A DNA stretch of 64,000 bases from JAWAAW01 sp964353335. Lineage in GTDB: Archaea; Nanobdellota; Nanobdellia; Woesearchaeales; ARS49. Position numbers and translations under genes: made by a program. Shown here piece after piece: positions 16,781-25,500 of this stretch (the stretch's first letter is position 1; each line of letters begins with the position of its first letter). Below the pieces are notes generated by a model that saw only the letters and a program-made list of their open reading frames with translations, was not told where the DNA came from and did no database searches. The stretch is from NCBI GenBank assembly GCA_964353335.1, contig CAYGVI010000003.1, positions 423,934-487,933 on the forward strand. The letters run 5' to 3'.

Positions 16781-16798
16781 TTTTTCCATATTGTAAAT

Positions 16799-17611
16799 GT
16801 GAAGCTTTTTATTGACCTTGCCAGTTGCGTTTTTGTGAGCAAAACCAACTCTTCGGAAGACACTGTGTTCTTAATCAGTCCTGTTCGTGATTCACAATAT
16901 CCTGATGAAGTCTTTCTGATGTATTATGTGGCGCAGCTTGAGGCTCAGGGCAAAAAAGTGCATTATCCGCTCTGGGACACAAAACAGGGCGATCCTATCG
17001 GGATGAAAATATGCGAGCAGAACAGGGATGTAATAAGAAATGCAAGCGAGGTCCATTTGTACTGGACCCCTGGCAGCGACGGAAGCAAGTTTGACCTGGG
17101 GATGGTTTTTATGGCAAGAACGCCTTTGAAAATAATCAATAAGGAAGCTGTTAAAACAACACCCTATCCAAGCCTTGCAAACTTTGTGCTTGCGCTTGAC
17201 AGTCTTTCTGGTGTGCAGCCAAACCCTGTTGCCAGAAAATGGCCTGATGAGCACATGGCTTACATTCTTTGCCCTGAATGGAAGGATTTTCTTAACAGGG
17301 ATTTTATTGAGGATTACGTGCATGCTCTTGAGTCCTTTGGCACTCATGTGTATTATCCGCCAAGAGAAGATGCAATTGACGACGTAACCTGCATTGCGGC
17401 ATATAGCGCGCGCAGGGCTGCAATGGAAAAATCAAAGGATGTTCATGTTTTGTGGACAGGCAATAATAATGACAACAAGTTTGACCTTGGAATGGCATTC
17501 ATGGCAGAAAAGCCAGTCTGCCTGACACGCAGTATTCCTGCAACAGACGGCAAAAAGAGTTTTAACAATGTGCTTCGCGCACTTGACGCAAAATACAAGG
17601 CAAACAGTTAA
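16799..17611 (+). CDS. Tandem nucleoside deoxyribosyltransferase-like protein
   Basis: About 270 residues from a GTG start. Two homologous halves are visible: repeat 1 about residues 22-118 and repeat 2 about 140-250. Each begins with a beta strand (VFLISPV; AYILCPE), has R-x2-I/M...A/S-x-D/E-V-H-x-x-W-T, and ends K-F-D-L-G-M-x-F-M-A-x-x-P. This resembles the Rossmann-like fold of nucleoside 2-deoxyribosyltransferases and related TIR-like nucleotide-processing domains. Catalytic residues cannot be assigned with confidence. Activity on nucleosides or NAD-like ligands is possible but unproven. Confidence 0.6.
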   Translation: MKLFIDLASCVFVSKTNSSEDTVFLISPVRDSQYPDEVFLMYYVAQLEAQGKKVHYPLWDTKQGDPIGMKICEQNRDVIRNASEVHLYWTPGSDGSKFDLGMVFMARTPLKIINKEAVKTTPYPSLANFVLALDSLSGVQPNPVARKWPDEHMAYILCPEWKDFLNRDFIEDYVHALESFGTHVYYPPREDAIDDVTCIAAYSARRAAMEKSKDVHVLWTGNNNDNKFDLGMAFMAEKPVCLTRSIPATDGKKSFNNVLRALDAKYKANS

Positions 17612-17642
17612 ATTTATAATCCCCCCTTCTTAACTTACCGCT

Positions 17643-18167
17643 ATGGCAAACTGGCTAAAACTCTTGTATGTATTGGTTATCGCACTGCTCTATGTCCCGA
17701 TGGTATTCCTTGGGGCTAATGTATTCTTCCCGAAGTTCACGGGAACAGAATCATACTGGCGCGGCGCAGAGGAGTGCTATGCACAATATGCTCCGAACGC
17801 TCAGATGACTGCAGAAGAACAGAAAGTAATGACAGCAGAACAGCAGGCAAAGACAAACGAGTGCCTTGCAAAGCAGCGCGTTGCAGAACAGGCATGGAAC
17901 GAGGAGCGCAATGTTTACAATGGATGGAAATATTCGCTGATAACTGGCTTCAACCTTGTGATTTTGGTTCTCGCGATACTGCTTCCGCTTACTGACGCAG
18001 TGCTTATGGGAGTCTTCATCGGTACGGTAATCACTGCATTTGCTGGAACTGTCAGCTACTGGGATTATGCAAGGACAAAGCTCGGCTTTGCGCTGATGCT
18101 GGTAACATTCTTTGTCGTGATATGGATAGTTAACAAGCAGGCAAAGAAGCTTCTCAAGAAGAAATGA
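17643..18167 (+). CDS. Membrane protein, four helices
   Basis: A 174-residue protein. The N-terminal helix (about 6-27) is followed by an exterior charged loop of about 60 residues with two Cys (EECYAQYAP, NECLAKQ), then three helices (about 100-120, 122-140, 145-162) and a lysine-rich tail. No family recognised. AAATTTATAATCC upstream is a TATA at leaderless distance. It overlaps the TrmG10 gene by ATGA. Confidence 0.65.
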   Translation: MANWLKLLYVLVIALLYVPMVFLGANVFFPKFTGTESYWRGAEECYAQYAPNAQMTAEEQKVMTAEQQAKTNECLAKQRVAEQAWNEERNVYNGWKYSLITGFNLVILVLAILLPLTDAVLMGVFIGTVITAFAGTVSYWDYARTKLGFALMLVTFFVVIWIVNKQAKKLLKKK

Positions 18168-19108
18168 AAGTTTTCTTCCAACTGTACAAGCGCTACGCAG
18201 ATATTGCCTCAGCTGAAGCCTTGGAAGTTGCCAAGGGAAGGAAAATCGGGCTTTATGGCAATGAAATTCTTGTTGCAGATGCCAAATCCGCTGATTTTCA
18301 CCGCCTTGGGCTCTCGCATTCTGCTTATGAGTTTCTTTTTGCCTGCAACCGCTCTCAACTGGGCAGAAAAATCTCAGGATTCAACTGGCAGAAGCATTAC
18401 AGGAAGAACTTCAAGGTCACCTGCCACCATGTTGACTCCTGCATTGAGCGCGCAATAGCCAAGCAGGTTGCGGAAAAAATCAAAAACTCAAAGGCAGAGA
18501 TGAAAAAACCTGTTTCCTGGTTTAATTTCTTCTTTATTGACGGCAAAGTGATTGCAGGAAAGCTCTTGTGGCAGAACACAGAGGACTTTGAAAGCAGGAA
18601 AGTGCACCGCTGGCCAGCCCCGCACCCGACAGGAACACACCCGCAGCTGGCCAGGGCAATGGTAAACCTCACAGGAATCACAAAAGGAGAGCTTGTTGAC
18701 CCGTTTTGCGGAGCAGGAGGAACCTTAATCGAAGCAGGCTTGATGGGATTAACTCCAGTTGGCTATGACATTGAGCCTGAATTATTGTCAAAAGCAGTCA
18801 AAAACCTTGAGGGCTACGGAATAAAGCGCTACAAACTGCAAAAAAAGAACGCATTGACCATCAGCAAAGCAAAATATCTTGTCGCAGACCTTCCATATGG
18901 CAGGAATACGCCGAGAAAAGGCTTGGAATTGCTTTATGCTAAGTTCCTTGCAAGGCTGAAGCAGGTCCTGACAGGCAAAGCAGTCCTTGGCTTCCCTGAC
19001 ACAATCAATTACAAACCATTAATCAGGAAAGCAAAGCTGAAAATCCTCAATGAATTCTCGTGGGAAATAAACAGAAACCTGAACAAGAAGATAGTTGTTG
19101 TCGAGTGA
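18164..19108 (+). CDS. trmG10: tRNA (guanine-10-N2)-methyltransferase-like enzyme
   Basis: A 314-residue protein with an N-terminal THUMP-type RNA-binding region and a C-terminal Rossmann methyltransferase. Visible motifs are DPFCGAGGTLIEAGLMG (SAM loop) and ADLPYGR (the D-P-P-Y-type catalytic motif of amino-group methylases). The HPTGTHPQLARAMVNL stretch is also typical. Archaeal Trm-G10 makes m2G/m2,2G at tRNA position 10. Family assignment is strong; the exact base modified follows from homology. Coupled to the preceding membrane protein by ATGA. Confidence 0.9.
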   Translation: MKVFFQLYKRYADIASAEALEVAKGRKIGLYGNEILVADAKSADFHRLGLSHSAYEFLFACNRSQLGRKISGFNWQKHYRKNFKVTCHHVDSCIERAIAKQVAEKIKNSKAEMKKPVSWFNFFFIDGKVIAGKLLWQNTEDFESRKVHRWPAPHPTGTHPQLARAMVNLTGITKGELVDPFCGAGGTLIEAGLMGLTPVGYDIEPELLSKAVKNLEGYGIKRYKLQKKNALTISKAKYLVADLPYGRNTPRKGLELLYAKFLARLKQVLTGKAVLGFPDTINYKPLIRKAKLKILNEFSWEINRNLNKKIVVVE

Positions 19109-19145
19109 TTTCTTCCATAAGTTTTAAATACAGAACATATCTAGC

Positions 19146-19562
19146 ATGCGTATGCAAGCAGACGGCATTAGTCGAAGCAAGTATTTCTGGGTTTCGTCAT
19201 TTATTCTTCCGTTGATTGTTACAATTTATTATGCGATTAGTTTTGCAAGCTCACACTACACGCCTTGGTATCAGATACTTATTTTGTTACTCGTGGTCTG
19301 CACTTTTATAGAATTTAAAATAATACAAGAAGAAACTTGGGGCAAATCAGTAGTGTCATTGCTTTTATTCGGGTTGGCAAATGTTCTGGCAAGTTTTGTT
19401 ATGTTTTCTGTAATGCTTGTTATTATGAACCAAATCTATCCAACTTTTGGCGGTGATATGGCAGGTTATGGAATTATTTTAATACCTATTTTATTTGCTG
19501 CATCGACAATCATATCTGGAATATTTGCTCTTATTGCAAAAGCAGTTGCAGGGAAGCGCTAA
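19146..19562 (+). CDS. Hypothetical four-helix membrane protein
   Basis: A 138-residue protein with hydrophobic segments at about 15-33, 42-58, 70-93 and 108-132 and short loops. No conserved polar motif hints at transport. Its more A/T-rich codon choice than neighbours could reflect transfer or weak selection. GTTTTAAATAC sits 20-25 nt before the ATG. Convergent with ppsA. Confidence 0.55.
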   Translation: MRMQADGISRSKYFWVSSFILPLIVTIYYAISFASSHYTPWYQILILLLVVCTFIEFKIIQEETWGKSVVSLLLFGLANVLASFVMFSVMLVIMNQIYPTFGGDMAGYGIILIPILFAASTIISGIFALIAKAVAGKR

Positions 19563-19573
19563 ATAATTGACAA

Positions 19574-21985
19574 TCAGCGCCTGAGCTTCTTTTCCATTTC
19601 AGCAATCTTCAAAGTCGTCTTGACAACTGCGTCTGGGCTGAGAGAAATTGAGTCAATTCCGCACTTCACAAGGAACTGCGCAAAGTCAGAGTGTGTTGAC
19701 GGCGCGTCTCCGCAGATTCCAATCTTCCTGTGGCAGGATTTTACTGTCTTTATTGCGTACTCAACCATTCGCTTTACTGCCTCATTGCGTTCATCAAACA
19801 GGTCTGCGACAATCGCGCTGTCCCTATCAAGACCAAGTGTCAATTGCGTCAAGTCATTTGAGCCTATGCTGAATCCGTCAAATATCTTGCTGAACTCTTC
19901 TGCAAGTATTACATTGCTTGGAATCTCGCACATGACATAAATCTGAAGGTCATTTTTGCCCTGTTTCAATCCGTGCTTGCTCATTTCTGCGATAACATTC
20001 TTTCCTTCCTCAACTGTCCTGCAGAATGGCACCATTGCTTTCAAATTGGTCAATCCGAATTCATCACGGACTCGTTTAAGCGCTTTGCATTCAAGTGCAA
20101 ACGCCGGACTGTAGCCATCGCGGTAATACCTGCTTGCCCCGCGCCAGCCTATCATGGGGTTTTCCTCTTTCGGCTCGTAAACAGCGCCGCCAATCAGGTT
20201 TGCGTATTCATTTGTCTTGAAATCGCTCATTCTGACAATAACGTCATTGGGGTAGAACGCTGCTGCAATCATTCCGATTCCCTGCGCCAATTTGTCAACG
20301 AAAAAGTCAGCCTTGTTTGCATAGCCGTAAGTCAATTGCTCAATCTTTCTTTTGACATCAGAATCAGTTATGTTTTTGAAATTCAGCAAAGCCATCGGGT
20401 GTATCCTGATGAATTCGTTAATCACAAACTCCATTCTTGCAAGCCCGACTCCCTGATTCGGGATAAAGCTCAGCTCAAACGCCTCGTCAGGGTTGCCCAC
20501 ATTCATCATAATCTTGGTTTTTGTCTTTGGCATCTGCTTCAGGTCAAGCCTCTGCACCTCAAACTTGAGAATGCCCTCATAGACCCTGCCTTCCTCGCCT
20601 TCTGCGCAGCTTACAGTGACCTTCTGCCCGCTCCTTATCTTGTCAGTTCCGTTAAGAGTCCCAACGACACAGGGAATTCCCATTTCGCGCGAAACAATTG
20701 CCGCGTGGCAGGTGCGGCCGCCTTTATTCGTGACAATTGCCTTTGCCATTCTCATTATCGGAACCCAGTCAGGGTCTGTCATTTCTGTGACAAGCACATC
20801 TCCTGGCTTGAAGTGTGAGATTTCCTTTACATCCTTGATTACCTGTGCGACTCCCTGTCCTATCTTGTTGCCCACGCTCTTGCCGCAAGCCAGAACTTTT
20901 CCTTTTTCCTTCAGCTTGTATTCCTCAAGAACATTCTTTGCCTTCTGGCTCTGGACTGTTTCAGGGCGCGCCTGCACAATGAAAAGCTTTCCTGACTGCC
21001 CATCCTTTGCCCACTCTATGTCCATCGGAGTCCACTTGCCTTTTTTCTGCGAATAGTGCTCCTCAATTATTACCCCCCACTTTGCCAGCTGCAATGCCTC
21101 GTCATCTGTAATGCAGAACTTTTTCCTGTCTTCATCAGGGGTTGGAATGTTTTTTGTCGGACGGGGGCCTTCATTTGCATAAATCATCTTTATTGCCTTT
21201 TCGCCGATTATTTTCTGTATGAGTGGTTTGTATCCTTCTTTCAAAGTCGGCTTGAAAACGTAGAATTCGTCAGGGTTGACTGCTCCCTGCACTACATTCT
21301 CGCCAAGCCCATAGCTTCCTGTCACAAAGCAGACATGCGGGAATCCTGTCTCTGTGTCTAGTGTGAACATCACTCCTGAGCTTGCCAGGTCAGACCTCGC
21401 CATCTTCTGGACGCCTATGCTCAGGTAGACCTTGAAGTGGTCAAAGCCTTTTTCTGCCCTGTATGCAATCGCCCTGTTTGTGAACAATGATGCAAAGCAG
21501 TTCCTGCAGGCGTCAAGCAGTGCGTGCTCGCCGACTATGTTAAGATAAGTCTCCTGCTGGCCTGCGAAGCTTGCTTCAGGCAGGTCTTCTGCTGTTGCAG
21601 AGCTCCTGACAGCAACATCAACCTCATTAGAGCGGTATTCCTTGCTCAAAAGCGTGTATGCCCTGAATATTGCATCCCTGAGGTCGTCTGGGAACTCTGC
21701 CCTGCGTACCAGCTCGCGGATTTTCCTTCCCCTTTCCGAAAGCTGTCTCATGTTTTTCACGTCAAGACCTTCGAGAAGGGCCTTCATCTCTTTCTCAATT
21801 CCTGATTGCTTCAAAAGATGCTTGTAAGCGTGAGCAGTGATTGCAAATCCGTTTGGAATCCTTACCCCTTTTCTTGTTAGCTCCCTGTACATCTCTCCAA
21901 GGGATGCATTCTTTCCGCCAACCAGCGGCACATCCTCTATCCTTAAGTCCTTGAACCAGAGAATGAAATCAGTTTCGCGTGTCAT
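19574..21985 (-). CDS. ppsA: Phosphoenolpyruvate synthase
   Basis: Converts pyruvate, ATP and water to PEP, AMP and phosphate, the gluconeogenic entry step. The N-terminal ATP-grasp domain (VGGKNASLGEMYREL), the phospho-His swivel motif GGRTCHAAIVSREMGIPCVVG at about residue 427, and the C-terminal TIM-barrel PEP/pyruvate domain (GSNDLTQLTLGLDRDS, GICGDAPS) are complete over 803 residues. ATG 21985 is chosen over the TTG two codons upstream. A very A/T-rich stretch lies upstream. Confidence 0.96.
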   Translation of the reverse strand: MTRETDFILWFKDLRIEDVPLVGGKNASLGEMYRELTRKGVRIPNGFAITAHAYKHLLKQSGIEKEMKALLEGLDVKNMRQLSERGRKIRELVRRAEFPDDLRDAIFRAYTLLSKEYRSNEVDVAVRSSATAEDLPEASFAGQQETYLNIVGEHALLDACRNCFASLFTNRAIAYRAEKGFDHFKVYLSIGVQKMARSDLASSGVMFTLDTETGFPHVCFVTGSYGLGENVVQGAVNPDEFYVFKPTLKEGYKPLIQKIIGEKAIKMIYANEGPRPTKNIPTPDEDRKKFCITDDEALQLAKWGVIIEEHYSQKKGKWTPMDIEWAKDGQSGKLFIVQARPETVQSQKAKNVLEEYKLKEKGKVLACGKSVGNKIGQGVAQVIKDVKEISHFKPGDVLVTEMTDPDWVPIMRMAKAIVTNKGGRTCHAAIVSREMGIPCVVGTLNGTDKIRSGQKVTVSCAEGEEGRVYEGILKFEVQRLDLKQMPKTKTKIMMNVGNPDEAFELSFIPNQGVGLARMEFVINEFIRIHPMALLNFKNITDSDVKRKIEQLTYGYANKADFFVDKLAQGIGMIAAAFYPNDVIVRMSDFKTNEYANLIGGAVYEPKEENPMIGWRGASRYYRDGYSPAFALECKALKRVRDEFGLTNLKAMVPFCRTVEEGKNVIAEMSKHGLKQGKNDLQIYVMCEIPSNVILAEEFSKIFDGFSIGSNDLTQLTLGLDRDSAIVADLFDERNEAVKRMVEYAIKTVKSCHRKIGICGDAPSTHSDFAQFLVKCGIDSISLSPDAVVKTTLKIAEMEKKLRR

Positions 21986-22032
21986 TGTCAACCTTTTTTT
22001 AAATAAAAATAAAAAAAGAAAATAAAATTTTC

Positions 22033-22353
22033 TTAGTCCTCTGCCAGGTCCCAGATAGCCCTGAGTGCGACAAGCAGTGCTGCTGGCGCGACAAAGGCAA
22101 TCATGTTGGTCAGGATTGTTCCGAGTGTCCTTCCCAATGGGGGAAGCCCGCCCATGCCTGAGACAACCAGGATTGCGATGCAGGCGACAAGGAATTCCTG
22201 TGCCTCACGTGCCCTGATGTTCAGGAACCCAACCACTAGGCCGAGAATGACGAGCACCCATGCAACCTGTGCTGCTGGCAAGCTCGGTATAAGTCCGGCC
22301 ACAACGGCGATGAGTACGCCAATCAAGAATGCCCATGTTCCTATCTTTTCCAT
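22033..22353 (-). CDS. Small membrane protein
   Basis: A 106-residue protein with four hydrophobic stretches (8-22, 28-45, 52-68, 78-97), Ala/Val/Gly-rich, ending in an acidic DLAED. Similar short proteins occur in DPANN genomes without assigned function. GGAGGG lies 6 nt before the ATG, a clear ribosome binding site. The promoter TTTTATACAC lies about 50 nt upstream, with a 20-nt motif behind it that is shared with the GH15 gene. Confidence 0.65.
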   Translation of the reverse strand: MEKIGTWAFLIGVLIAVVAGLIPSLPAAQVAWVLVILGLVVGFLNIRAREAQEFLVACIAILVVSGMGGLPPLGRTLGTILTNMIAFVAPAALLVALRAIWDLAED

Positions 22354-22410
22354 TTTATCCCTCCATATATTGATTTAAGCAAAATAGGCGGCAGAGTGTA
22401 TAAAATTATT

Positions 22411-22430
22411 AGTAACCACTACAGAATAGT
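22411..22430 (-). promoter_or_regulatory. Upstream motif shared with GH15 gene
   Basis: On the plus strand AGTAACCACTACAGAATAGT matches 62129-62148 at 16 of 20 positions. In both cases it lies just upstream of the TATA box of a gene, in opposite relative orientation. It could be a common regulator site. Confidence 0.35.
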
Positions 22431-23071
22431 CAAGCTTTGTACTTCTTCTTGTGCCAGCGGTGGCTTATTAATTCCCATACCAGCGGGACAAAAGAAATGA
22501 TTATTATTGCGAGGATGACAAGTGAAAAATTCTCCTTCACATAGTTGATTGCTCCGAACCAGTAGCCCGCAAGCACAAACAGCAGCGTCCATGCAATTCC
22601 GCCAACCACGTTGTAAACCAAGAATTTTGGATATGGCATCTTTCCAATGCCTGCCACAAAAGGCGCAAATGTCCTGATAATCGGAATAAAGCGCGCGAGC
22701 ACTATTGTCTTTGCGCCGTATTTCTCATAGAAAAGGTGTGTGCGTTCCAGGTATTCCTTTCTGAAGAACAATCCTTTCTTCTGCCTGAACACCTTTGGGC
22801 CGAGAATGCTGCCAACCCAGTAATTTACAGTGTCGCCGAGTATTGCCGCGATTGCAATCAATGCAATCAGGAGTCCGATGCTGAATGAGCCCCTTGCGGC
22901 AAATGTTCCTGCGGCAAACAATAAAGAGTCTCCTGGCAAAAATGGCGTTGCAACAAACCCTGTCTCAAGGAAAACTATAATGAACAGGAGTGCGTAAGTC
23001 CATACGCCGTAATTCTGTATGATTAAGTCAAGATACTTGTCCACGTGCAGTATTATGTCAATGATGTTCAT
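22430..23071 (-). CDS. DedA-family membrane protein
   Basis: A 213-residue protein with the DedA/SNARE-associated signature: FLETGFVATPFLPGDSLLFAAGTFA near residue 35, GDTVNYWVGSILGPKVF, and RFIPIIRTFAPFVAGIGKMPY. Members are lipid-scramblase or flippase-like proteins; undecaprenyl-phosphate recycling is shown for some bacterial homologues. The start overlaps the CCA-enzyme stop by ATGA. Confidence 0.93.
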   Translation of the reverse strand: MNIIDIILHVDKYLDLIIQNYGVWTYALLFIIVFLETGFVATPFLPGDSLLFAAGTFAARGSFSIGLLIALIAIAAILGDTVNYWVGSILGPKVFRQKKGLFFRKEYLERTHLFYEKYGAKTIVLARFIPIIRTFAPFVAGIGKMPYPKFLVYNVVGGIAWTLLFVLAGYWFGAINYVKENFSLVILAIIIISFVPLVWELISHRWHKKKYKA

Positions 23072-24327
23072 CCGTGCGTCTCCTGCAAAAGGATTATGCT
23101 TATTGTTATGCTGCGCTGTTTCAGGTAGCTGTCTTTTGCCGCTGCATTAACAGCTGCTTCCGGAGTGCGCCACTCCCGTTTTACCTCTGCCATCACCCTG
23201 TGGTCTGAAACAAAAGTCTTCTTGTGCACTTTTTTGAATTTTGCAACAGCTTCCTTGAGCTCAAGCGGAGGTCCGGGGTGTATCATCACCGCAGGCAGTT
23301 TGCTTTCCTTGACAACATACCATAACTCTGCCTCTGGCCCCTTGTTCCAGCGCCAGCCTGCTATCTTTATTTCAAAGTCCTCAAGGTATCTCTTGATGTA
23401 TTCAAACACGTGCAAAAGCCTTGTTCCGACAACATCTTCCTTACCTTTTGGCACTTTTGCGCAGACATGCACAAGGTGCCCGAGCTTTGCGAGCTTTCCA
23501 AGGTCAACCTCTGTTTCGACAAATGCCTCTTTTGACTGCTTTTTCAAAAACTTCTGCGCTGCTTTTACAAGCCCGTCATATTTTTCCTGGCTCAGGGCTG
23601 CTGCAGAGTTTCTTTCCTTTTGAACAGGGTCAATTATTATCAACGGCCCCTGAATCTTGCTGCGGTTAAGGACAAACAATGCTTTTTTGTCAAAATGATG
23701 GTAGTAATCAACAATTGTCTTAGGCTTCCATTGCGATGCTGCCTTCAGCAATGGCAAAAATCCCTTGTAGTACCCGACAAGTATGTCAACAACGTGGCCT
23801 GAGAATCCGCGGATGTAGCTTTCTGCGCCGTAAACCCCCTGCGCCTTGCAGAATTTCTTGAAAAGCCTGATGTCATCCTTGTATTTTTTGCAGTTTTTGT
23901 TGACCCACTGCACGTGCAGCGGCGAAAAATCAGTCACGTTTTCTGCGTCGCTGCCTTTTTTGATTGCGAGCACAGGGATTATCTCAAACCTGAACCTTTT
24001 TTCGTGCACCCAGAAATAATCCCTTGAGCCGTGCACCCTTTCTGTCTTCCAGGGCTTCAATGCCTTTGTAAGCAGGTTGCTCAGGTTCTCTTTCCTGTGC
24101 TTCAGCGAGAACCGCACGAAAACATCAACATCATAGTCGCCCTTGAGCCAGGTGTCCTTTGCATAGCTTCCGCCAAGAACCGCCTCTGCAGAGCACTTGT
24201 TCTTTTTCAATGACCTGTTGAGTTGTGAAATGAAAGTGTCAACTAATTGAAATGTAGCTGCGCGCTCTTCCCTGCACGGCGTGATGCCATTCAGGACTTC
24301 CTTTAGCATTTGTTTTTCATTAGCCAC
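23068..24327 (-). CDS. cca: CCA-adding tRNA nucleotidyltransferase, archaeal class I
   Basis: Adds or repairs the 3' CCA end of tRNAs. The nucleotidyltransferase motif GGSYAKDTWLKGDYDVDVFV carries the catalytic Asp pair, and tRNA-binding regions follow (HPGPPLELKEAVAKFKK). A GTG at 24327 is 28 nt after TATA GCTTTTTATACC and gives the family's N-terminal length (419 residues). The in-frame ATG at 24309 is the alternative and has no ribosome binding site. Confidence 0.94.
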   Translation of the reverse strand: MANEKQMLKEVLNGITPCREERAATFQLVDTFISQLNRSLKKNKCSAEAVLGGSYAKDTWLKGDYDVDVFVRFSLKHRKENLSNLLTKALKPWKTERVHGSRDYFWVHEKRFRFEIIPVLAIKKGSDAENVTDFSPLHVQWVNKNCKKYKDDIRLFKKFCKAQGVYGAESYIRGFSGHVVDILVGYYKGFLPLLKAASQWKPKTIVDYYHHFDKKALFVLNRSKIQGPLIIIDPVQKERNSAAALSQEKYDGLVKAAQKFLKKQSKEAFVETEVDLGKLAKLGHLVHVCAKVPKGKEDVVGTRLLHVFEYIKRYLEDFEIKIAGWRWNKGPEAELWYVVKESKLPAVMIHPGPPLELKEAVAKFKKVHKKTFVSDHRVMAEVKREWRTPEAAVNAAAKDSYLKQRSITISIILLQETHG

Positions 24328-24407
24328 GCTTTGCCAAACGCAAAGGGTGGTATAAAAAGCTACTTGTTGCCGAAACGCTTTTATAAGAGAAGGCATAAGC
24401 AGGCAGT

Positions 24408-24830
24408 ATGCAAAAAAGAGGCAATATCGCGGTGTTTTTCGTAGTGCTGTTCATAGCGGTTATTGGCGTGCTTGTTATTTTCTCAGGCCCAAGCACCACA
24501 GGAATGGCATTCTGGGGTGCGCGCATGTCAAACCTTCCAGGAACCTGCGGAAGTGTCTGCCTGCATGACAGGGAATGCTCAGGCGAATGCGACAAGTGCT
24601 CGCCCTCAATGGGCAGGTGCATATCACTGAAAAAGAACTCGCCCGTCCAGCTTACAGAAAGGTATTCCTGGCGCAACATTGTGCGCTGCCAGAACAACTG
24701 CAATGACGCTTACAAGTGGTGCATGATGGCTGTGAAACGCCAGGCAGATATCACGAAATGCACTGCAAACAAGCCTTTGTGCATGAAGCAGTGTGACATC
24801 TTCCACATCCCTGGCGGAAAGACAGCATAG
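24408..24830 (+). CDS. Signal-anchored Cys-rich small protein
   Basis: A 140-residue protein. The N-terminus KRGNIAVFFVVLFIAVIGVLVIFSG is a signal anchor related in style to the pilin-like family at 32.2-36.2 kb. The exterior part has about 12 Cys in C-x3-C and C-x2-C spacing (CGSVCLHDRECSGECDKC). A TATA CTTTTATAAG lies about 25 nt upstream. No domain recognised; extracellular disulfide-rich structure is likely. Confidence 0.6.
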   Translation: MQKRGNIAVFFVVLFIAVIGVLVIFSGPSTTGMAFWGARMSNLPGTCGSVCLHDRECSGECDKCSPSMGRCISLKKNSPVQLTERYSWRNIVRCQNNCNDAYKWCMMAVKRQADITKCTANKPLCMKQCDIFHIPGGKTA

Positions 24831-24867
24831 GCAAGCTTTAATTACCCCTTCTCGTTAATCTTTGTTG

Positions 24868-25014
24868 TCAAGAACCACCTGCTACCGCAGGTGGTGTGGT
24901 GACTATGATGAACAATTACGCAAGGAGGAGCAAGTGGTTCTTGAGCATGCTCGGAAACCGCTGGTACTCCTCCCACAGGTTTAAGCCAGAGGTGTCCGCA
25001 CAAGCGGTTTCCGA
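24868..25014 (+). repeat. Double-hairpin repeat, copy 2
   Basis: Stem 1 is TCAAGAACCAC (24868-24878) with GTGGTTCTTGA (24934-24944), enclosing a perfect CCACCTGC-TACC-GCAGGTGG hairpin. Stem 2 is TCGGAAACCGCT (24951-24962) with AGCGGTTTCCGA (25003-25014). GCATGC links them. The element ends 3 nt before the PIN-gene ATG. Arms match copy 1; loops are unrelated and much longer. Confidence 0.8.
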
Positions 25015-25017
25015 CAT

Positions 25018-25410
25018 ATGAAAACAATTATCCTTGACACAAACTTCCTTGTAGACTGCCTTTCGTGGAAGGTTGACTTCTTCAGGGAGCTTGAGAGGAT
25101 TATCCCATTCACTTACCGGCTGATGTCAGTTGACAAGACTCTTGACGAGCTTGATACCATAATCACCAAGGGAAAGCCAGATGTCAAAATCGGTGCAAGG
25201 CTCGCAAACCAGCTCATAATGAAAAAGCGCATCGGAATAATAATTACAGACAAAAAAGGCTACACAGACACGCTTATTCTCAACGCCGCTGACAAGGACA
25301 CGATTGTCGCAACACAGGACCAGGACCTGAAGCGCAAGCTGAAGGCAAAGGGAATTCCTGTTGTAATCATACGCCAGAAAAAATATCTGGAAATCATCCC
25401 CAAACCATAA
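25018..25410 (+). CDS. PIN-domain protein, Fcf1/Utp23-like
   Basis: A 130-residue PIN nuclease fold. Acidic residues are at LDTNFLVD (first strand), DELD, and ATQDQDLKRKLK, the usual metal-binding set. It heads the conserved archaeal cluster PIN-Rpo7-Spt4-S24e-S27ae, so a role in rRNA processing like eukaryotic Fcf1 is more likely than a toxin role; no antitoxin gene adjoins it. The hairpin repeat abuts its ATG, leaving an unusual 5' region. Confidence 0.85.
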   Translation: MKTIILDTNFLVDCLSWKVDFFRELERIIPFTYRLMSVDKTLDELDTIITKGKPDVKIGARLANQLIMKKRIGIIITDKKGYTDTLILNAADKDTIVATQDQDLKRKLKAKGIPVVIIRQKKYLEIIPKP

Positions 25411-25445
25411 CCTTTAAAAAGCAACCTCTGTCCTCTCAGTCTATA

Positions 25446-25481
25446 ATGAGATGCTTCGGCTTCTTTGGCTCGGGGCATTGA
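25446..25481 (+). CDS. Candidate leaderless micro-ORF upstream of rpo7
   Basis: TTTAAAAAG at 25415-25423 predicts transcription start at about 25446, exactly an ATG. It encodes MRCFGFFGSGH and a TGA stop. The rpo7 ATG lies 19 nt after the stop, with GAGG ahead of it. The RNA between can form CTCGG/CCGAG with an inner GCAT/ATGC hairpin. Translation is not shown. Confidence 0.35.
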   Translation: MRCFGFFGSGH

Positions 25482-25500
25482 TGCAAACCGAGGAAACAAA

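Noticed and set aside
19973..20818. 281-codon plus-strand open frame
   Set aside because: Lies wholly inside the phosphoenolpyruvate synthase gene on the other strand; composition is that of a shadow frame.
24868..25014. tRNA or known riboswitch
   Set aside because: No T-loop or anticodon arrangement; the arms recur at 2.9 kb with different loops, which fits a repeat family better.
25018..25410. VapC-type toxin
   Set aside because: No antitoxin gene is adjacent; position at the head of the Rpo7-Spt4-S24e-S27ae cluster fits the Fcf1-like rRNA-processing PIN protein.
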